This document shows, piece after piece, positions 21,901-30,323 of a stretch of DNA of 36,191 bases. The stretch lies in the NCBI GenBank assembly GCA_050015355.1, contig JBEKBO010000038.1, positions 1-36,191 on the forward strand, written 5' to 3'. Each line of letters starts with the position of its first letter. Positions within the stretch are counted from its first letter, which is position 1. A program made the translations under genes and the position numbers. The stretch comes from CAWBRT01 sp050015355. GTDB lineage: Bacteria; Acidobacteriota; Terriglobia; Terriglobales; Acidobacteriaceae. The notes beneath the pieces were generated by a model. That model saw only the letters and a program-made list of their open reading frames with translations, did not search any database and was not told the DNA's origin.

Positions 21901-23037
21901 TCAGTCGAAGCTGACGATCTCCACCCAGTTCGAGTCCTTGCCTGTCGGATACTTCTTCAGCAGCGTGAGCGCGCCGCTCCCGTCGATCGCGTAGACCGAG
22001 ATCGTGTCCGACTGCTCACCGCTGACGACCATATACTTGCCCTTGGGGTCGATGGCGAAGCCTCGCGGCTGCTTCTCGGTCGGCGTGCTCGAGAGATAGG
22101 CGAGCTTGCCGTTGGCGGCATCAACGCTGAAGGCGGCGATGGTGTTGCTGGTGCGCTCGGCGGCATAGAGGAACTTGCCGTCGGGCGTCAGGTGCAGGTC
22201 GGAGGCCCAAATGTCCATCGAGAGGTCACGCGTATCCTCGCCCGCCCCAATCGGGACGCGCGGCGCGCCCGGCTTCAGCTTGCTGTCCGCCGGCAGCATA
22301 TTGGTCACGGAGACCGTGGTGAGCAGGCCCGTCTTCGCGTCCAGCGACAGGGTAGTGATGGTGCCGACCAGCTCGCTCAGCAGGTAGGCGAAGCGGTTGT
22401 CACTGGAGATGATGATGTGGCGCGGGCCGGTCTTGGCCTTCATCAACACGAGCGGCGGGGTGTTGGCCTTCAGTTTGCCGGTCTTTGGGTTGAAGACGAA
22501 CTGGAATATCTGGTCGCTGCCAAGATGCGGGACGAAAAGGTACCGATCGGTTCTATCGACGACGGCGGAGTGCGGATTAATGGCCGTGGGGATCGTCTGC
22601 AGCGGCTCTGAGACTTTGCCGTCCTTGGCGATGGCGCTAACGCAGACCAGGTTGGCACCGTAGCCCGCGCCGAACAGGTAGCGCCCGTTTCTGGAGACGG
22701 AGATGTACGGGAAGCTCTCGCCCGCCGGCACCTTCCAGAGCTGCTTCAGCGCGCCGGTCTTGGGATCGATGGCATAGGTGAACAGCGAGACGGGCTTGGT
22801 GCGGGCCGCGGCAAACAGGTAGCGCTTATCCGAGCTGACGGCCATCGGCATCACCAGCTTCTGCGCCTCGACGCGCGCCCCCGGCGTCAGCGTGCCGTCG
22901 CTTGCCAGCGCGTACATCCCGATGGTGCCGTCCTCGGCGTTGGACACATAAACGTAGGTTGCTGCGCGCGCGGCACCCGCGGCCGTGATGAGCGCCAACA
23001 AGACGATCCCCGCAATCAGCTTGGCGAATGAGACCAT
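21901..23037 (-). CDS. Secreted lactonase-family beta-propeller protein
   Basis: A 378-residue seven-bladed propeller of the Pgl-type lactonase / YVTN family. A Sec signal peptide covers residues 1-26 (VSFAKLIAGIVLLALITAAGAARA). After it come repeated blades with the pattern YVSN.EDGTI.MY, RYLFAAARTKPVSLFTYAID, RYLFVPHLGSDQIFQFVFN, RFAYLLSELVGTITTLSLD, KFLYAAERTSNTIAAFSVD and KYMVVSGEQSDTISVYAID. Export makes cytosolic 6-phosphogluconolactonase activity unlikely; function is open. I start at ATG 23037, which has AAAGGA upstream and begins the signal peptide; longer in-frame starts add an unstructured basic tail. Confidence 0.85.
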   Translation of the reverse strand: MVSFAKLIAGIVLLALITAAGAARAATYVYVSNAEDGTIGMYALASDGTLTPGARVEAQKLVMPMAVSSDKRYLFAAARTKPVSLFTYAIDPKTGALKQLWKVPAGESFPYISVSRNGRYLFGAGYGANLVCVSAIAKDGKVSEPLQTIPTAINPHSAVVDRTDRYLFVPHLGSDQIFQFVFNPKTGKLKANTPPLVLMKAKTGPRHIIISSDNRFAYLLSELVGTITTLSLDAKTGLLTTVSVTNMLPADSKLKPGAPRVPIGAGEDTRDLSMDIWASDLHLTPDGKFLYAAERTSNTIAAFSVDAANGKLAYLSSTPTEKQPRGFAIDPKGKYMVVSGEQSDTISVYAIDGSGALTLLKKYPTGKDSNWVEIVSFD

Positions 23038-23244
23038 ATATTTTTCCTTTCTACATCGGATGGTTGGACGGCCGGCGTGAGCAACGCGAGTCCGCTGCCG
23101 CCCGGAAGCGTCCCGCGAGTAGATTCTGTACCATGCCGCACGTCGCGGCAAGACATTCCTCGAGTGTCTCCATGACAAGGCCGAGTGACGCACCCTTTCT
23201 AAGTCAAATCTTGTTGTTTCGCAAAAAGGCTGCGAATCTGGTAA

Positions 23245-23274
23245 AAGATTGATCGAGATTAAGATTGATCGAGA
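23245..23274 (+). repeat. 14-bp direct repeat before the flavin oxidoreductase
   Basis: AAGATTGATCGAGA occurs at 23245-23258 and again at 23261-23274, 16 bases apart and only nine bases before ATG 23284. It could be a pair of regulator-binding sites or a simple local duplication. Confidence 0.6.
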
Positions 23275-23283
23275 ATACTTAAG

Positions 23284-24351
23284 ATGGCAGACCTACTTAC
23301 TCCTATTTCTCTTCGCAGCGTTACGTTGCGCAATCGCATCGTGCTCTCGCCCATGTGCCAATACTCCGCCAAGGATGGTTTTGCGGACGATTGGCACCTG
23401 GTTCATCTGGGGGCGCGCGCCCAGGGCGGAGCCGCTCTGATCCTGACGGAAGCGACCTCGGTATCGCCGGAGGGCCGCATCTCGCCCGCCGATCTCGGAC
23501 TGTGGAAAGACGAGCAGATCGAAGCCTTCCAGCGAATTGCCCGCTTTGTCACCGCGCAAGGGGCGGTCATCGGAATGCAGCTTGCCCACGCCGGGAGAAA
23601 GGCCTGTACCGCCGCTCCGTGGCTGGGCAGGGTCCCGCTTACTCCTGAAAACGGCGGCTGGAGGCCGATTTACGCGCCCAGCGCGATTCCCTTCGATGCC
23701 GATTCCATCGTTCCGGAAGCGCTCGATGTGGCCGGCATTCAGCGGATCATCGGCCAATTCCAGGCGGCGGCGCGGCGCGCGCTGACGGCGGGAATGAAGG
23801 TGCTGGAGTTGCACGCGGCGCATGGCTACCTGGCTCACCAGTTTCTCTCGCCCATTTCCAATCAGCGCAGCGATCAGTATGGCAGCTCGTTCGAGAACCG
23901 TACGCGGTTTGTCCGCGAAATGGTCGAAGCGGTGCGCAAGGTCTGGCCGGATGAGCTGCCGCTGCTGGTGCGCATCAGCGCCACGGACTGGGTGCCGAAC
24001 GGGTGGGACGTGGAACAGTCCGTCGAGTTGGCGCGTCAACTGAAACCGCTGGGAGTGGACCTCATCGACTGCTCCTCGGGCGGCAATGTGGTGAACGCGC
24101 AGATACCAGTTGGACCGGGATACCAGGTTCCCTTTGCCAGGCAAATACGCGCAACGGGAATCCTGGCGGGAGCTGTCGGCCTGATTACATCGCCTCAGCA
24201 GGCGGACCAGATCATCCGTTGCGGCGACGCCGATGTGGTGCTGCTGGCGCGCGAGTTCTTGCGCCAGCCCTATTGGGGACTGCTGGCCGGGCACGCGCTC
24301 GGTCGCGATGTCGAGTGGCCTAAACAATACGAGCGGGCCAAGCGCTTCTGA
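23284..24351 (+). CDS. Old Yellow Enzyme family NADH:flavin oxidoreductase, YqjM/NamA-like
   Basis: FMN-dependent ene-reductase of 355 residues. It belongs to the thermophilic-like YqjM branch: Cys25 in LSPMCQYSA modulates the flavin as Cys26 does in YqjM, and QLAHAGRK (His102) helps bind substrate. Other landmarks are the N-terminal LLTPISLRSVTLRNRIV, LHAAHGYLAHQFLSPISNQRSDQYGSSFENR, LLVRISATDWV, IDCSSGGNV and DADVVLLAREFLRQPYW, the phosphate-binding end. Natural substrates of this group are usually unknown activated alkenes. The start ATG 23284 matches the family N-terminus. Confidence 0.93.
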   Translation: MADLLTPISLRSVTLRNRIVLSPMCQYSAKDGFADDWHLVHLGARAQGGAALILTEATSVSPEGRISPADLGLWKDEQIEAFQRIARFVTAQGAVIGMQLAHAGRKACTAAPWLGRVPLTPENGGWRPIYAPSAIPFDADSIVPEALDVAGIQRIIGQFQAAARRALTAGMKVLELHAAHGYLAHQFLSPISNQRSDQYGSSFENRTRFVREMVEAVRKVWPDELPLLVRISATDWVPNGWDVEQSVELARQLKPLGVDLIDCSSGGNVVNAQIPVGPGYQVPFARQIRATGILAGAVGLITSPQQADQIIRCGDADVVLLAREFLRQPYWGLLAGHALGRDVEWPKQYERAKRF

Positions 24352-24402
24352 AGCGGGACGAGTGCGTGACCGCAAACGCTGGCGGCGCATTTAAGAGCCA
24401 TC

Positions 24403-24598
24403 GAACTACCCCACCCAACGAAACCCGCGTTGGGTGGGCCACCAGCCAGCGAGGTGCGAAGAAAAGCAGATCCTTCGCTACGCTCAGGATGACACTCACG
24501 AAGGTATTTTCAGCAACAGGCGGAACGTGGGGCACCAGCGAACTCAAGAATCCACGAGCAACGCAGGTGTGGGCCACCGGCTCGCGCAGGATGACACA
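24403..24598 (+). repeat. A hairpin and C fragments
   Basis: 24403-24442 is an A unit with stem CCCACCCAACG/CGTTGGGTGGG and a short loop AAACCCG. C fragments lie at about 24468-24495, and broken A/C ends (CGGAACGTGGGGCACC, GCGCAGGATGACAC) continue to 24598. No gene is visible between 24352 and 24605. Confidence 0.7.
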
Positions 24599-24605
24599 TC
24601 GAACT

Positions 24606-24893
24606 TCACGGCGGGCCGATCTCACTCTTGCTGAGTAGCGCTTTGACGATCGCCGTCGCATCCGGGCGGTCGTGCTTGATGGAGATGACCCGATAGGATG
24701 ACATTTCCGGGTTTTGCTCGGGGCAGGCGCGGTCGCAGCCGGCGATCAATAAAACCGTGTCAAAGTCCGGGTCGTCGAGGCTGACCCACTCGACGGAATC
24801 CCCGGCAGCGACTCGAACCTTGGTGAATAGTTCGACTCTACCGAACCCCGGATCGCAACCACCGCAGTACTTCAGGGCTACCCGCTTGCTCAT
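24606..24893 (-). CDS. Small four-cysteine protein of unknown function
   Basis: A 95-residue cytoplasmic protein. Two cysteine pairs stand out: Cys10 and Cys13 in KYCGGCDPGFGR and Cys53 and Cys57 in LLIAGCDRACPEQ, suggesting a bound metal or iron-sulfur cluster or a redox site. Between them is FTKVRVAAGDSVEWVSLDDPDFDTVLLI, like an alternating beta/alpha fold, and the end (RPDATAIVKALLSK) is a helix. I know similar CGGC...GCxxxC small proteins, mostly without assigned function, but cannot name a family with certainty. It stands alone between repeats. Confidence 0.7.
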   Translation of the reverse strand: MSKRVALKYCGGCDPGFGRVELFTKVRVAAGDSVEWVSLDDPDFDTVLLIAGCDRACPEQNPEMSSYRVISIKHDRPDATAIVKALLSKSEIGPP

Positions 24894-24938
24894 CGAATCA
24901 TCGAATCCTTTGCCCCGTCAGCGGCAACAATGCGTAAT

Positions 24939-24989
24939 GCATATCCACCCCACTACGCGCCAAGGCGCGCGTAGTGGGGACCCCGGCAT
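24939..24989 (+). repeat. Isolated B hairpin with a perfect 13-bp stem
   Basis: Arms CCCCACTACGCGC (24948-24960) and GCGCGTAGTGGGG (24966-24978), then ACCCCG. GCAT flanks it on both sides (24939-24942 and 24986-24989), a possible 4-bp target duplication. It is not inside an A unit here, which shows that B exists independently. Confidence 0.85.
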
Positions 24990-25078
24990 TAGAGCACAGT
25001 CGAATGATGAAACTCGTGTGAAAATCACCGCTGGCGAACTTTAGTTCTCTCCTACTACCGGCACGCTACGATTCCGCC

Positions 25079-25107
25079 TTGACACTTCTCAGGGCCGAGC
25101 GTACATT
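25079..25107 (+). promoter_or_regulatory. Promoter of the SnoaL/DUF4440 gene
   Basis: A perfect TTGACA (25079-25084), a 17-base spacer and TACATT (25102-25107). The leader would be about 70 bases long and carries AAGGAG at 25168-25173 before ATG 25182. Confidence 0.7.
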
Positions 25108-25181
25108 TCCCGCATTCCCACGGGCCCCTCCGGCTCCTACGGCCCTTCGGCTCCTAAATCTCACCTCAAGGAGTCACTCCC

Positions 25182-25628
25182 ATGAAAAGAGTGCAACAGA
25201 TTGCTTTGGTGCTCATCACCCTCTCGCTGCTCGTCGTGCCGATGGCTTGGAGCCAGGGCGGAAATGCCGAACAGCAAATCAAGACATTGGGTGAACAACT
25301 TAACGCGGCGAACTTGAAAGGGGACACCAGCTTTTTGGAGAAAGTTCTAGCCGACGACTACACAGGAGTCCGTGGTGACGGCTCGGTGCTTACGAAGGCT
25401 CAAGAGATCGAGAAATATAAGTCCGGTGCTATCAAGTACGAGACGAACGAAATAAAGGACTTGAAGATACGCGTCTACGGGCATACGGCGGTCAGCACGT
25501 CGCTGTCCTTCTCCAAGAATATAAGAGACGGGAAGGAACACATCGGCACCACCCGTAACATTCGGGTCTGGGTGAAGCGACAAGGCGCTTGGAAGTGCGT
25601 TGCGTATCAGACAACGCGAGTGATTTAG
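25182..25628 (+). CDS. Secreted SnoaL-like / DUF4440 protein
   Basis: A 148-residue protein with an N-terminal Sec signal peptide (QQIALVLITLSLLVVPMAWSQ) and a NTF2-like cone fold in the mature part. The DUF4440 pattern is clear: EQQIKTLGEQLNAANLKGDTSFLEKVLADDYTGV, DGSVLTKAQEIEKYKSG, then a strand with INVYG-type motif (KDLKIRVYGHTAVSTSLSF) and TRNIRVWVKRQGAWKCVAYQTTRV. Members serve as small-molecule binding domains or enzymes; no function can be assigned. The start is certain from the SD AAGGAG and the signal peptide. Confidence 0.88.
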   Translation: MKRVQQIALVLITLSLLVVPMAWSQGGNAEQQIKTLGEQLNAANLKGDTSFLEKVLADDYTGVRGDGSVLTKAQEIEKYKSGAIKYETNEIKDLKIRVYGHTAVSTSLSFSKNIRDGKEHIGTTRNIRVWVKRQGAWKCVAYQTTRVI

Positions 25629-25953
25629 TAAGCCATAAATCGCGAGAGAACCGGGAAGGCCACGAGGAACAGCGTTACGGTTCAGAAAGAAACTACCCCA
25701 CTCTAGCCAACTGCTGGCTAGAATGGGGCACCCGCGACGACAGCCAAAGAAACTACCCCAGGTTAGCCAAAAGCAGGCGAACGTGGGGCACCAACGCACC
25801 TGCAAACCAAATCCATAGATTCTTCGCTCGTTGCGCTCGCTCAGAATGACATCTCAACAAATCATTGCAAACTTCTGAGGCACCCGCTGGCACAAGACAA
25901 AAGCAGATTCTTTGCTCCCTTGCGCTCGCTCAGAATGACACCGCAGGGGATTA
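25629..25953. repeat. Convergent gap with two A hairpins and C fragments
   Basis: A units at 25689-25734 (CCCCACTCTAGCC/GGCTAGAATGGGG) and 25749-25792 (CCCCAGGTTAGCC with GGCGAACGTGGGG, where the mismatching arms look like a recombinant of two subtypes). C fragments lie at about 25812-25851 and 25908-25941. The SnoaL and efflux genes converge here. No gene is visible. Confidence 0.75.
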
Positions 25954-28900
25954 CTAGTGACTGAGTATTGGCATCTGTTCCGCCGCCTCGATCAGTTCCC
26001 TTTTCTTGCCCATGCGGCGTCCTACCCAGCTTTGCAGGTTATCGAGATAGGTGTAGATCACGGGCGTGATGTAAAGCGTAATCAACTGCGAAAACATCAG
26101 CCCTCCGACGACGGCCCAGCCGAGCGGGCGCCGCGATTCCGCGCCTGCACCCATGCCGAGGGCGATGGGCAAGGTTCCCATCAATGCGGCCATGGTCGTC
26201 ATCATGATCGGACGGAAGCGGATGAGGCAGCCTTCGTAGATGGCCTCTGAGGCCGACTTCCCTTCCGAGCGTTGCGCTTCCAGAGCGAAGTCGATCATCA
26301 TGATGGCGTTTTTCTTGACGATCCCGACGAGCATGATGATGCCCACGAATGAGTACAAATTGAGGTCCATGTGCAGCAGCATCAGCGTGACCAGCGCGCC
26401 AAAGCCGGCTGAAGGCAGTCCAGACAGAATCGTGATGGGATGAATGAAACTCTCGTAAAGCACTCCCAGCACGATGTAGATCACCAGAATCGACAACAGC
26501 AGCAGCCAGCCCAAGCCGCTGATGGAGGACTGGAAGGCCTGCGCGGTTCCCTGGAAGCTGCCGGTAATGGTGGCCGGCAAGGACCGGGCAACCTCCTCCA
26601 CCTTGGCGACGGTCGCGCCGAGGGCAACACCGGGTGCGGGATTGAACGAAATGGTCACCGCCGGCAACTGACCCTGATGATTCACCGTGAGCGGACCTAC
26701 GGAACGCGTAAGCGTGGCCACGGTGTTCAGCGGCACCAGCTGACCGGAAGAGGAGCGGACATAAAGCAAAGAGAGAGCGTTGGGATCGAGCTGATAGTCC
26801 GACTGCACTTCGACGATGGCGCGATAGGTGTTGTTGGGCTCGTAAATGGTAGAAATCTGTATCTGCCCGTAAGCATAGCCGAGCGCGTCCTGCACCTGCT
26901 GCGCCGTGATGCCCAGAGTAGAAGCCTTATCGCGGTCGATGCTCACATCAATCTGTGGATTCTTGATCTGCAGGTCGCTGGTCACGTCCTGTAACTCAGG
27001 TTCTTTGGCGAGCCGTGCTTCCATTTTTTGCGCTTCGCGGTAGAGCTCCTGCGTGTCCGGACCTTGCAGCGTGTATTGGTAGAGGCTCTTGCTCATGCGT
27101 CCGCCGATTTGAATGGACGGCGGGGCTTGCGGATAGGCGGTGATGCCGGGAACCTTTAAGAAATCGCGCCGCAGAGACGCCACGATGTCCTGCACCGGCG
27201 GGCGATGCTCCCTGGGAATGAGCCGCGCGAACATGCGGCCGTTGTTGCCGGCTCCCCAGCCGCCGATGGCGCACATGAATTTCGAAACGTAAGGATTCTT
27301 CTGCATGTATTCAGCCACGGCCATTTGATGCGCCTTCATGCTTTCGAACGAGATGCCCTGGTTGGCTTCGGTCATGGTGAATATCTGCCCCGTGTCGTCG
27401 GTAGGCAGGAATCCTTTGGGCATAATGGCAAAAAGATAGCCGGTGATGACCAGCACGACCAGCGAAGTCACCAGGGTTACAAGACGATGACGTATGGCCT
27501 TTTTCAAGCTCACGTCATAGAGGTGCAGCATGCCCTGAAAGACGCCCTCCGACCAACGGTAGAGCGCGTTGTGCTGGGTTTCGGAGGCCGGCCGCAGAAA
27601 GCGGCTGCACAGCATTGGCGTCAGCGTCAGCGAGACAAAGCCTGAAACCAGAATAGCGGTGCCGATGGTCACCGCGAACTCGTGCAGCAGGCGCCCCATC
27701 AGGCCGCCCATAAAGAGCACCGGAATGAAGACCGCGGCCAGCGAGAGCGTCATCGAGAGAATGGTAAAGCTGATTTCGCGCGACCCGATGAGGGCGGCTT
27801 CCATCGGCTTTTTGCCCATCTCCATGTGGCGAACGATGTTTTCCAGCATCACAATCGCGTCGTCCACCACGAAGCCCACGGAGAGAGTGAGCGCCATCAG
27901 CGACAGGTTGTCGACGCTGTAGTTGAGCAGGTACATCACCGCGAAGGTGCCGACAATCGACATCGGCAGCGCCATGCTGGGAATCACGGTGGCCGAAACA
28001 TTCCGCAGAAAGAGGAAGATCACCAGGATGACCAAGGCAATGGTCAGCATGAGGGTGAACTTCACATCGTTAACCGACTCGCGAATCGACTCCGAGCGGT
28101 CGTAGAGCGTCTCGATATTGACGGCGGCGGGAATCTGCAAGCGGAACTGCGGCATCAAGGCGTTGATGCGATTGACCACCTCGACCGTGTTGGTGCCGGG
28201 TTGGCGCTGAATCGCCAGCACCATGGAGCGGTCCAGACTCTTTGCGGTTCCGAACCAGCTCGCGGTCTTGTCGGCTTCGACGCCGTCAACCGCTTCCCCC
28301 AACTCGGACACCCTGACCGGATTGCCGTTGCGGTAAGCGACGATGAGCGACTGGTAGTCCTTGGCGCGCCACAACTGCCCATTAGGATTGTTGACCGTGA
28401 TCGCCTGGTGTGCGCCGTAGAGCGTCCCGGTCGGCTCGTTGACGTTTCCCTTCTGGATGGCGGTGACAACTTCGTCGATGCCAATCTGCCGGCTGGCCAG
28501 CAAGCGCGGGTTGAGCTGGATATGCGGCGAATACTTCTGGGCGCCGTAGACGCTGACCTGGGCAACGCCGTCGATCATGGAGATGCGCTGCGCCATGGTG
28601 GTCTCGGCGTACTCGTCGACATCGGAAAGCCGCATGGTCGGCGAGTAGAGCGCCAGGTAGAGGACCGGCTGGTCGGCTGGATTCACCTTCTGGAACGAAG
28701 GCGGATAGGGCAGGTTATTCGGCAAATCACGCTGCGCCTTGGCGATCATCGCCTGCACGTCCTGCGCCGCGGCATCAATGTTGCGCGCGAGCGTGAACTG
28801 CAAGGTGATGTTGGTTACGCCGAGAAAGCTGGTCGAGGTCATCTGGTCGATGCCGGCGATGGTGGAGAACTGTTTCTCCAGCGGCATCGCCACCGAGCTT

Positions 28901-29079
28901 GCCATGGTTTCCGGACTGGCGCCCGGCTGAGTGATGGTTACCAGAATCGTCGGAAAATCAACGTTGGGAAGATCGCTGACCGGCAGCAGCCGGTAGCCCG
29001 CCGTTCCGAAAATCAGAATCGCCGCCATGATCAGCGTTGTCATGACTGGCCGTTTAATGAAAATCTCGGCAATGTTCAT
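25954..29079 (-). CDS. RND efflux pump, HAE1 family inner-membrane transporter
   Basis: Proton-driven pump of 1041 residues, the full length of AcrB/MdtB-type transporters. Visible features: N-terminal helix with FIKRPVMTTLIMAAILIFG, porter-domain TQPGASPETMASSVAMPLEKQ, the proton-relay pair in TM4 (VGFVVDDAIVMLENIVRHME, around residue 405), ETQ-type FMGGLMGRLLHEFAVTIG, and the second half mirrored by LSGLPSAGFGALVTLMLLHMDLN and IMLVGIVKKNAIMMIDFALEAQR. The closest architecture is MdtB/MdtC. Substrates are unknown. It overlaps the MFP gene by four bases and is last in the tetR-mfp-rnd operon; no outer-membrane TolC gene is in view. Confidence 0.95.
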   Translation of the reverse strand: MNIAEIFIKRPVMTTLIMAAILIFGTAGYRLLPVSDLPNVDFPTILVTITQPGASPETMASSVAMPLEKQFSTIAGIDQMTSTSFLGVTNITLQFTLARNIDAAAQDVQAMIAKAQRDLPNNLPYPPSFQKVNPADQPVLYLALYSPTMRLSDVDEYAETTMAQRISMIDGVAQVSVYGAQKYSPHIQLNPRLLASRQIGIDEVVTAIQKGNVNEPTGTLYGAHQAITVNNPNGQLWRAKDYQSLIVAYRNGNPVRVSELGEAVDGVEADKTASWFGTAKSLDRSMVLAIQRQPGTNTVEVVNRINALMPQFRLQIPAAVNIETLYDRSESIRESVNDVKFTLMLTIALVILVIFLFLRNVSATVIPSMALPMSIVGTFAVMYLLNYSVDNLSLMALTLSVGFVVDDAIVMLENIVRHMEMGKKPMEAALIGSREISFTILSMTLSLAAVFIPVLFMGGLMGRLLHEFAVTIGTAILVSGFVSLTLTPMLCSRFLRPASETQHNALYRWSEGVFQGMLHLYDVSLKKAIRHRLVTLVTSLVVLVITGYLFAIMPKGFLPTDDTGQIFTMTEANQGISFESMKAHQMAVAEYMQKNPYVSKFMCAIGGWGAGNNGRMFARLIPREHRPPVQDIVASLRRDFLKVPGITAYPQAPPSIQIGGRMSKSLYQYTLQGPDTQELYREAQKMEARLAKEPELQDVTSDLQIKNPQIDVSIDRDKASTLGITAQQVQDALGYAYGQIQISTIYEPNNTYRAIVEVQSDYQLDPNALSLLYVRSSSGQLVPLNTVATLTRSVGPLTVNHQGQLPAVTISFNPAPGVALGATVAKVEEVARSLPATITGSFQGTAQAFQSSISGLGWLLLLSILVIYIVLGVLYESFIHPITILSGLPSAGFGALVTLMLLHMDLNLYSFVGIIMLVGIVKKNAIMMIDFALEAQRSEGKSASEAIYEGCLIRFRPIMMTTMAALMGTLPIALGMGAGAESRRPLGWAVVGGLMFSQLITLYITPVIYTYLDNLQSWVGRRMGKKRELIEAAEQMPILSH

Positions 29080-30323
29080 GAACGTTTTTCCTGCGCGCTG
29101 TCGGAATCGGCTTGCGGACTTTCGGCCCGCTTGATGTCCACCTTGGACCCGGGCACCAGCCGGATGTGGCCGTCGGTGACAACGGTCTCGCCGGGGACTA
29201 CGCCTTGTTCAACGATGAGCTGGCCTTTGTACTGCTGACCGAGTTTAACCAGCCGCAATTCGACCGTCTTATCGGCCTTGACGACAAACATGTATGGACC
29301 CTGCTGCCCGCTCTGCACCGCCTGCGACGGAACAATGGTGGCGTTCGGACGATTGTTCAGCGTCAGCACCACGGTCACGAACTGCCCGGGCCACAGCTTG
29401 TAGTCTTTGTTGGGAAACGTGGCTTTCAACGTAATGGTTCCGGTCGTGCGGTCCACCGTGTTGTCGATGAAAGTTACTTTTCCAACATCGGCTGGAACCT
29501 CTGTCGAAGGGATGGTCGCCTGCACCTGAAGGCCGGCTTTCGCCATCTGCCGCTTCACCTCGGGAAGAAACTGCTCGGGGATTGCGAAGCTGGCATAAAT
29601 CGGCGAAACCTCGTTGATGGTGACCAGCGGCAGATCATTCGCCTTGGAAACGTTGCCGGGATACAACTGCAGATTCCCGGTGCGGCCATCGATGGGCGAG
29701 TAGATCTTGGTGAAGGTGACGTTGACCCTGGCGGACTCGACCGCTCCTTCATCCGCGAGGACCGCAGCCTCCGCCTGATCGGCGGCCGACATCATGTTTT
29801 CATACTGCTCGCGGGCAATGACGCCTTCCTTGAAGAGCGCGGCATAACGGGCGGCATTGGCCCGCGCGGTTACCGCCGTGGCTTTATCCTTCGCCAACTG
29901 CCCTTTGGCTTTCAACAAGTCGGCCTCAAAGCTGCGCGGATCGAGCTGAAAAAGCAATTGCCCTTTCTTTACGAAATCCCCTTCCTTGAAAAAAGCTTTG
30001 CTGATTTCGGCGCTGACCATCGTCTTGATCTGCACCATCGAGTACGGTGCAATCGTGCCCACCGCATTGACGACGATGGGGACATCGCGCTGCTCGGCCT
30101 GGGCCACGAAAACCGGAACCGCTGGCATGGCGGCAGACTGCTTGGAGTTGGCTTGATGACAAGCGGCGCTCAGCAGCAACAGTACGGCCATGCACATCAC
30201 GCATGCGAGGCCTAGCGGGCGCCTGCTGACCACCCCAACAAGCGCAAAAGCAGCGCTTGTCGGGGACCCCGAGTAATCGGATTCGCGGGCCGCGGCTGGA
30301 AGAGAGTTCAGTGAAAGTTTCAT
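29076..30323 (-). CDS. RND efflux periplasmic adaptor (MFP), MdtA-like, with N-terminal B repeat
   Basis: Membrane fusion protein of 415 residues linking the RND pump to an outer-membrane channel. Visible parts: lipobox LLSAAC (about residue 55), first barrel strand VPVFVAQAEQRDVPIVVNAVGTI, lipoyl half-motif MVSAEISKAFFKEGDFVKKGQLLFQLDPRSFEADLLKAKGQL, coiled coil to about 180, second half-motif YSPIDGRTGNLQLYPGNVSKAND, and VTFIDNTVDRTTGTITLKATFPN. Residues about 18-31 (SGSPTSAAFALVGV) are encoded by a B hairpin, giving an unusual hydrophilic extension of some 30 residues before the signal sequence. It overlaps both neighbours by four bases. Confidence 0.92.
   Translation of the reverse strand: MKLSLNSLPAAARESDYSGSPTSAAFALVGVVSRRPLGLACVMCMAVLLLLSAACHQANSKQSAAMPAVPVFVAQAEQRDVPIVVNAVGTIAPYSMVQIKTMVSAEISKAFFKEGDFVKKGQLLFQLDPRSFEADLLKAKGQLAKDKATAVTARANAARYAALFKEGVIAREQYENMMSAADQAEAAVLADEGAVESARVNVTFTKIYSPIDGRTGNLQLYPGNVSKANDLPLVTINEVSPIYASFAIPEQFLPEVKRQMAKAGLQVQATIPSTEVPADVGKVTFIDNTVDRTTGTITLKATFPNKDYKLWPGQFVTVVLTLNNRPNATIVPSQAVQSGQQGPYMFVVKADKTVELRLVKLGQQYKGQLIVEQGVVPGETVVTDGHIRLVPGSKVDIKRAESPQADSDSAQEKRS
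30231..30271 (-). repeat. B hairpin inside the MFP gene, in frame
   Basis: Arms CCCCAACAAGCGC (30233-30245) and GCGCTTGTCGGGG (30253-30265), then ACCCCG. On the coding strand it gives GSPTSAAFALVGV in the same frame (GGG TCC CCG) as in ubiD and the glycosyltransferase. It lies upstream of the signal sequence, where an insertion is easily tolerated. Confidence 0.85.

Noticed and set aside
27682..29238. Long open frames antisense to real genes (over 500 codons opposite the RND gene, others opposite metX and the Old Yellow Enzyme gene)
   Set aside because: High GC at third codon positions keeps the opposite strand free of stops; the translations are Arg/His-rich with no recognisable domain.
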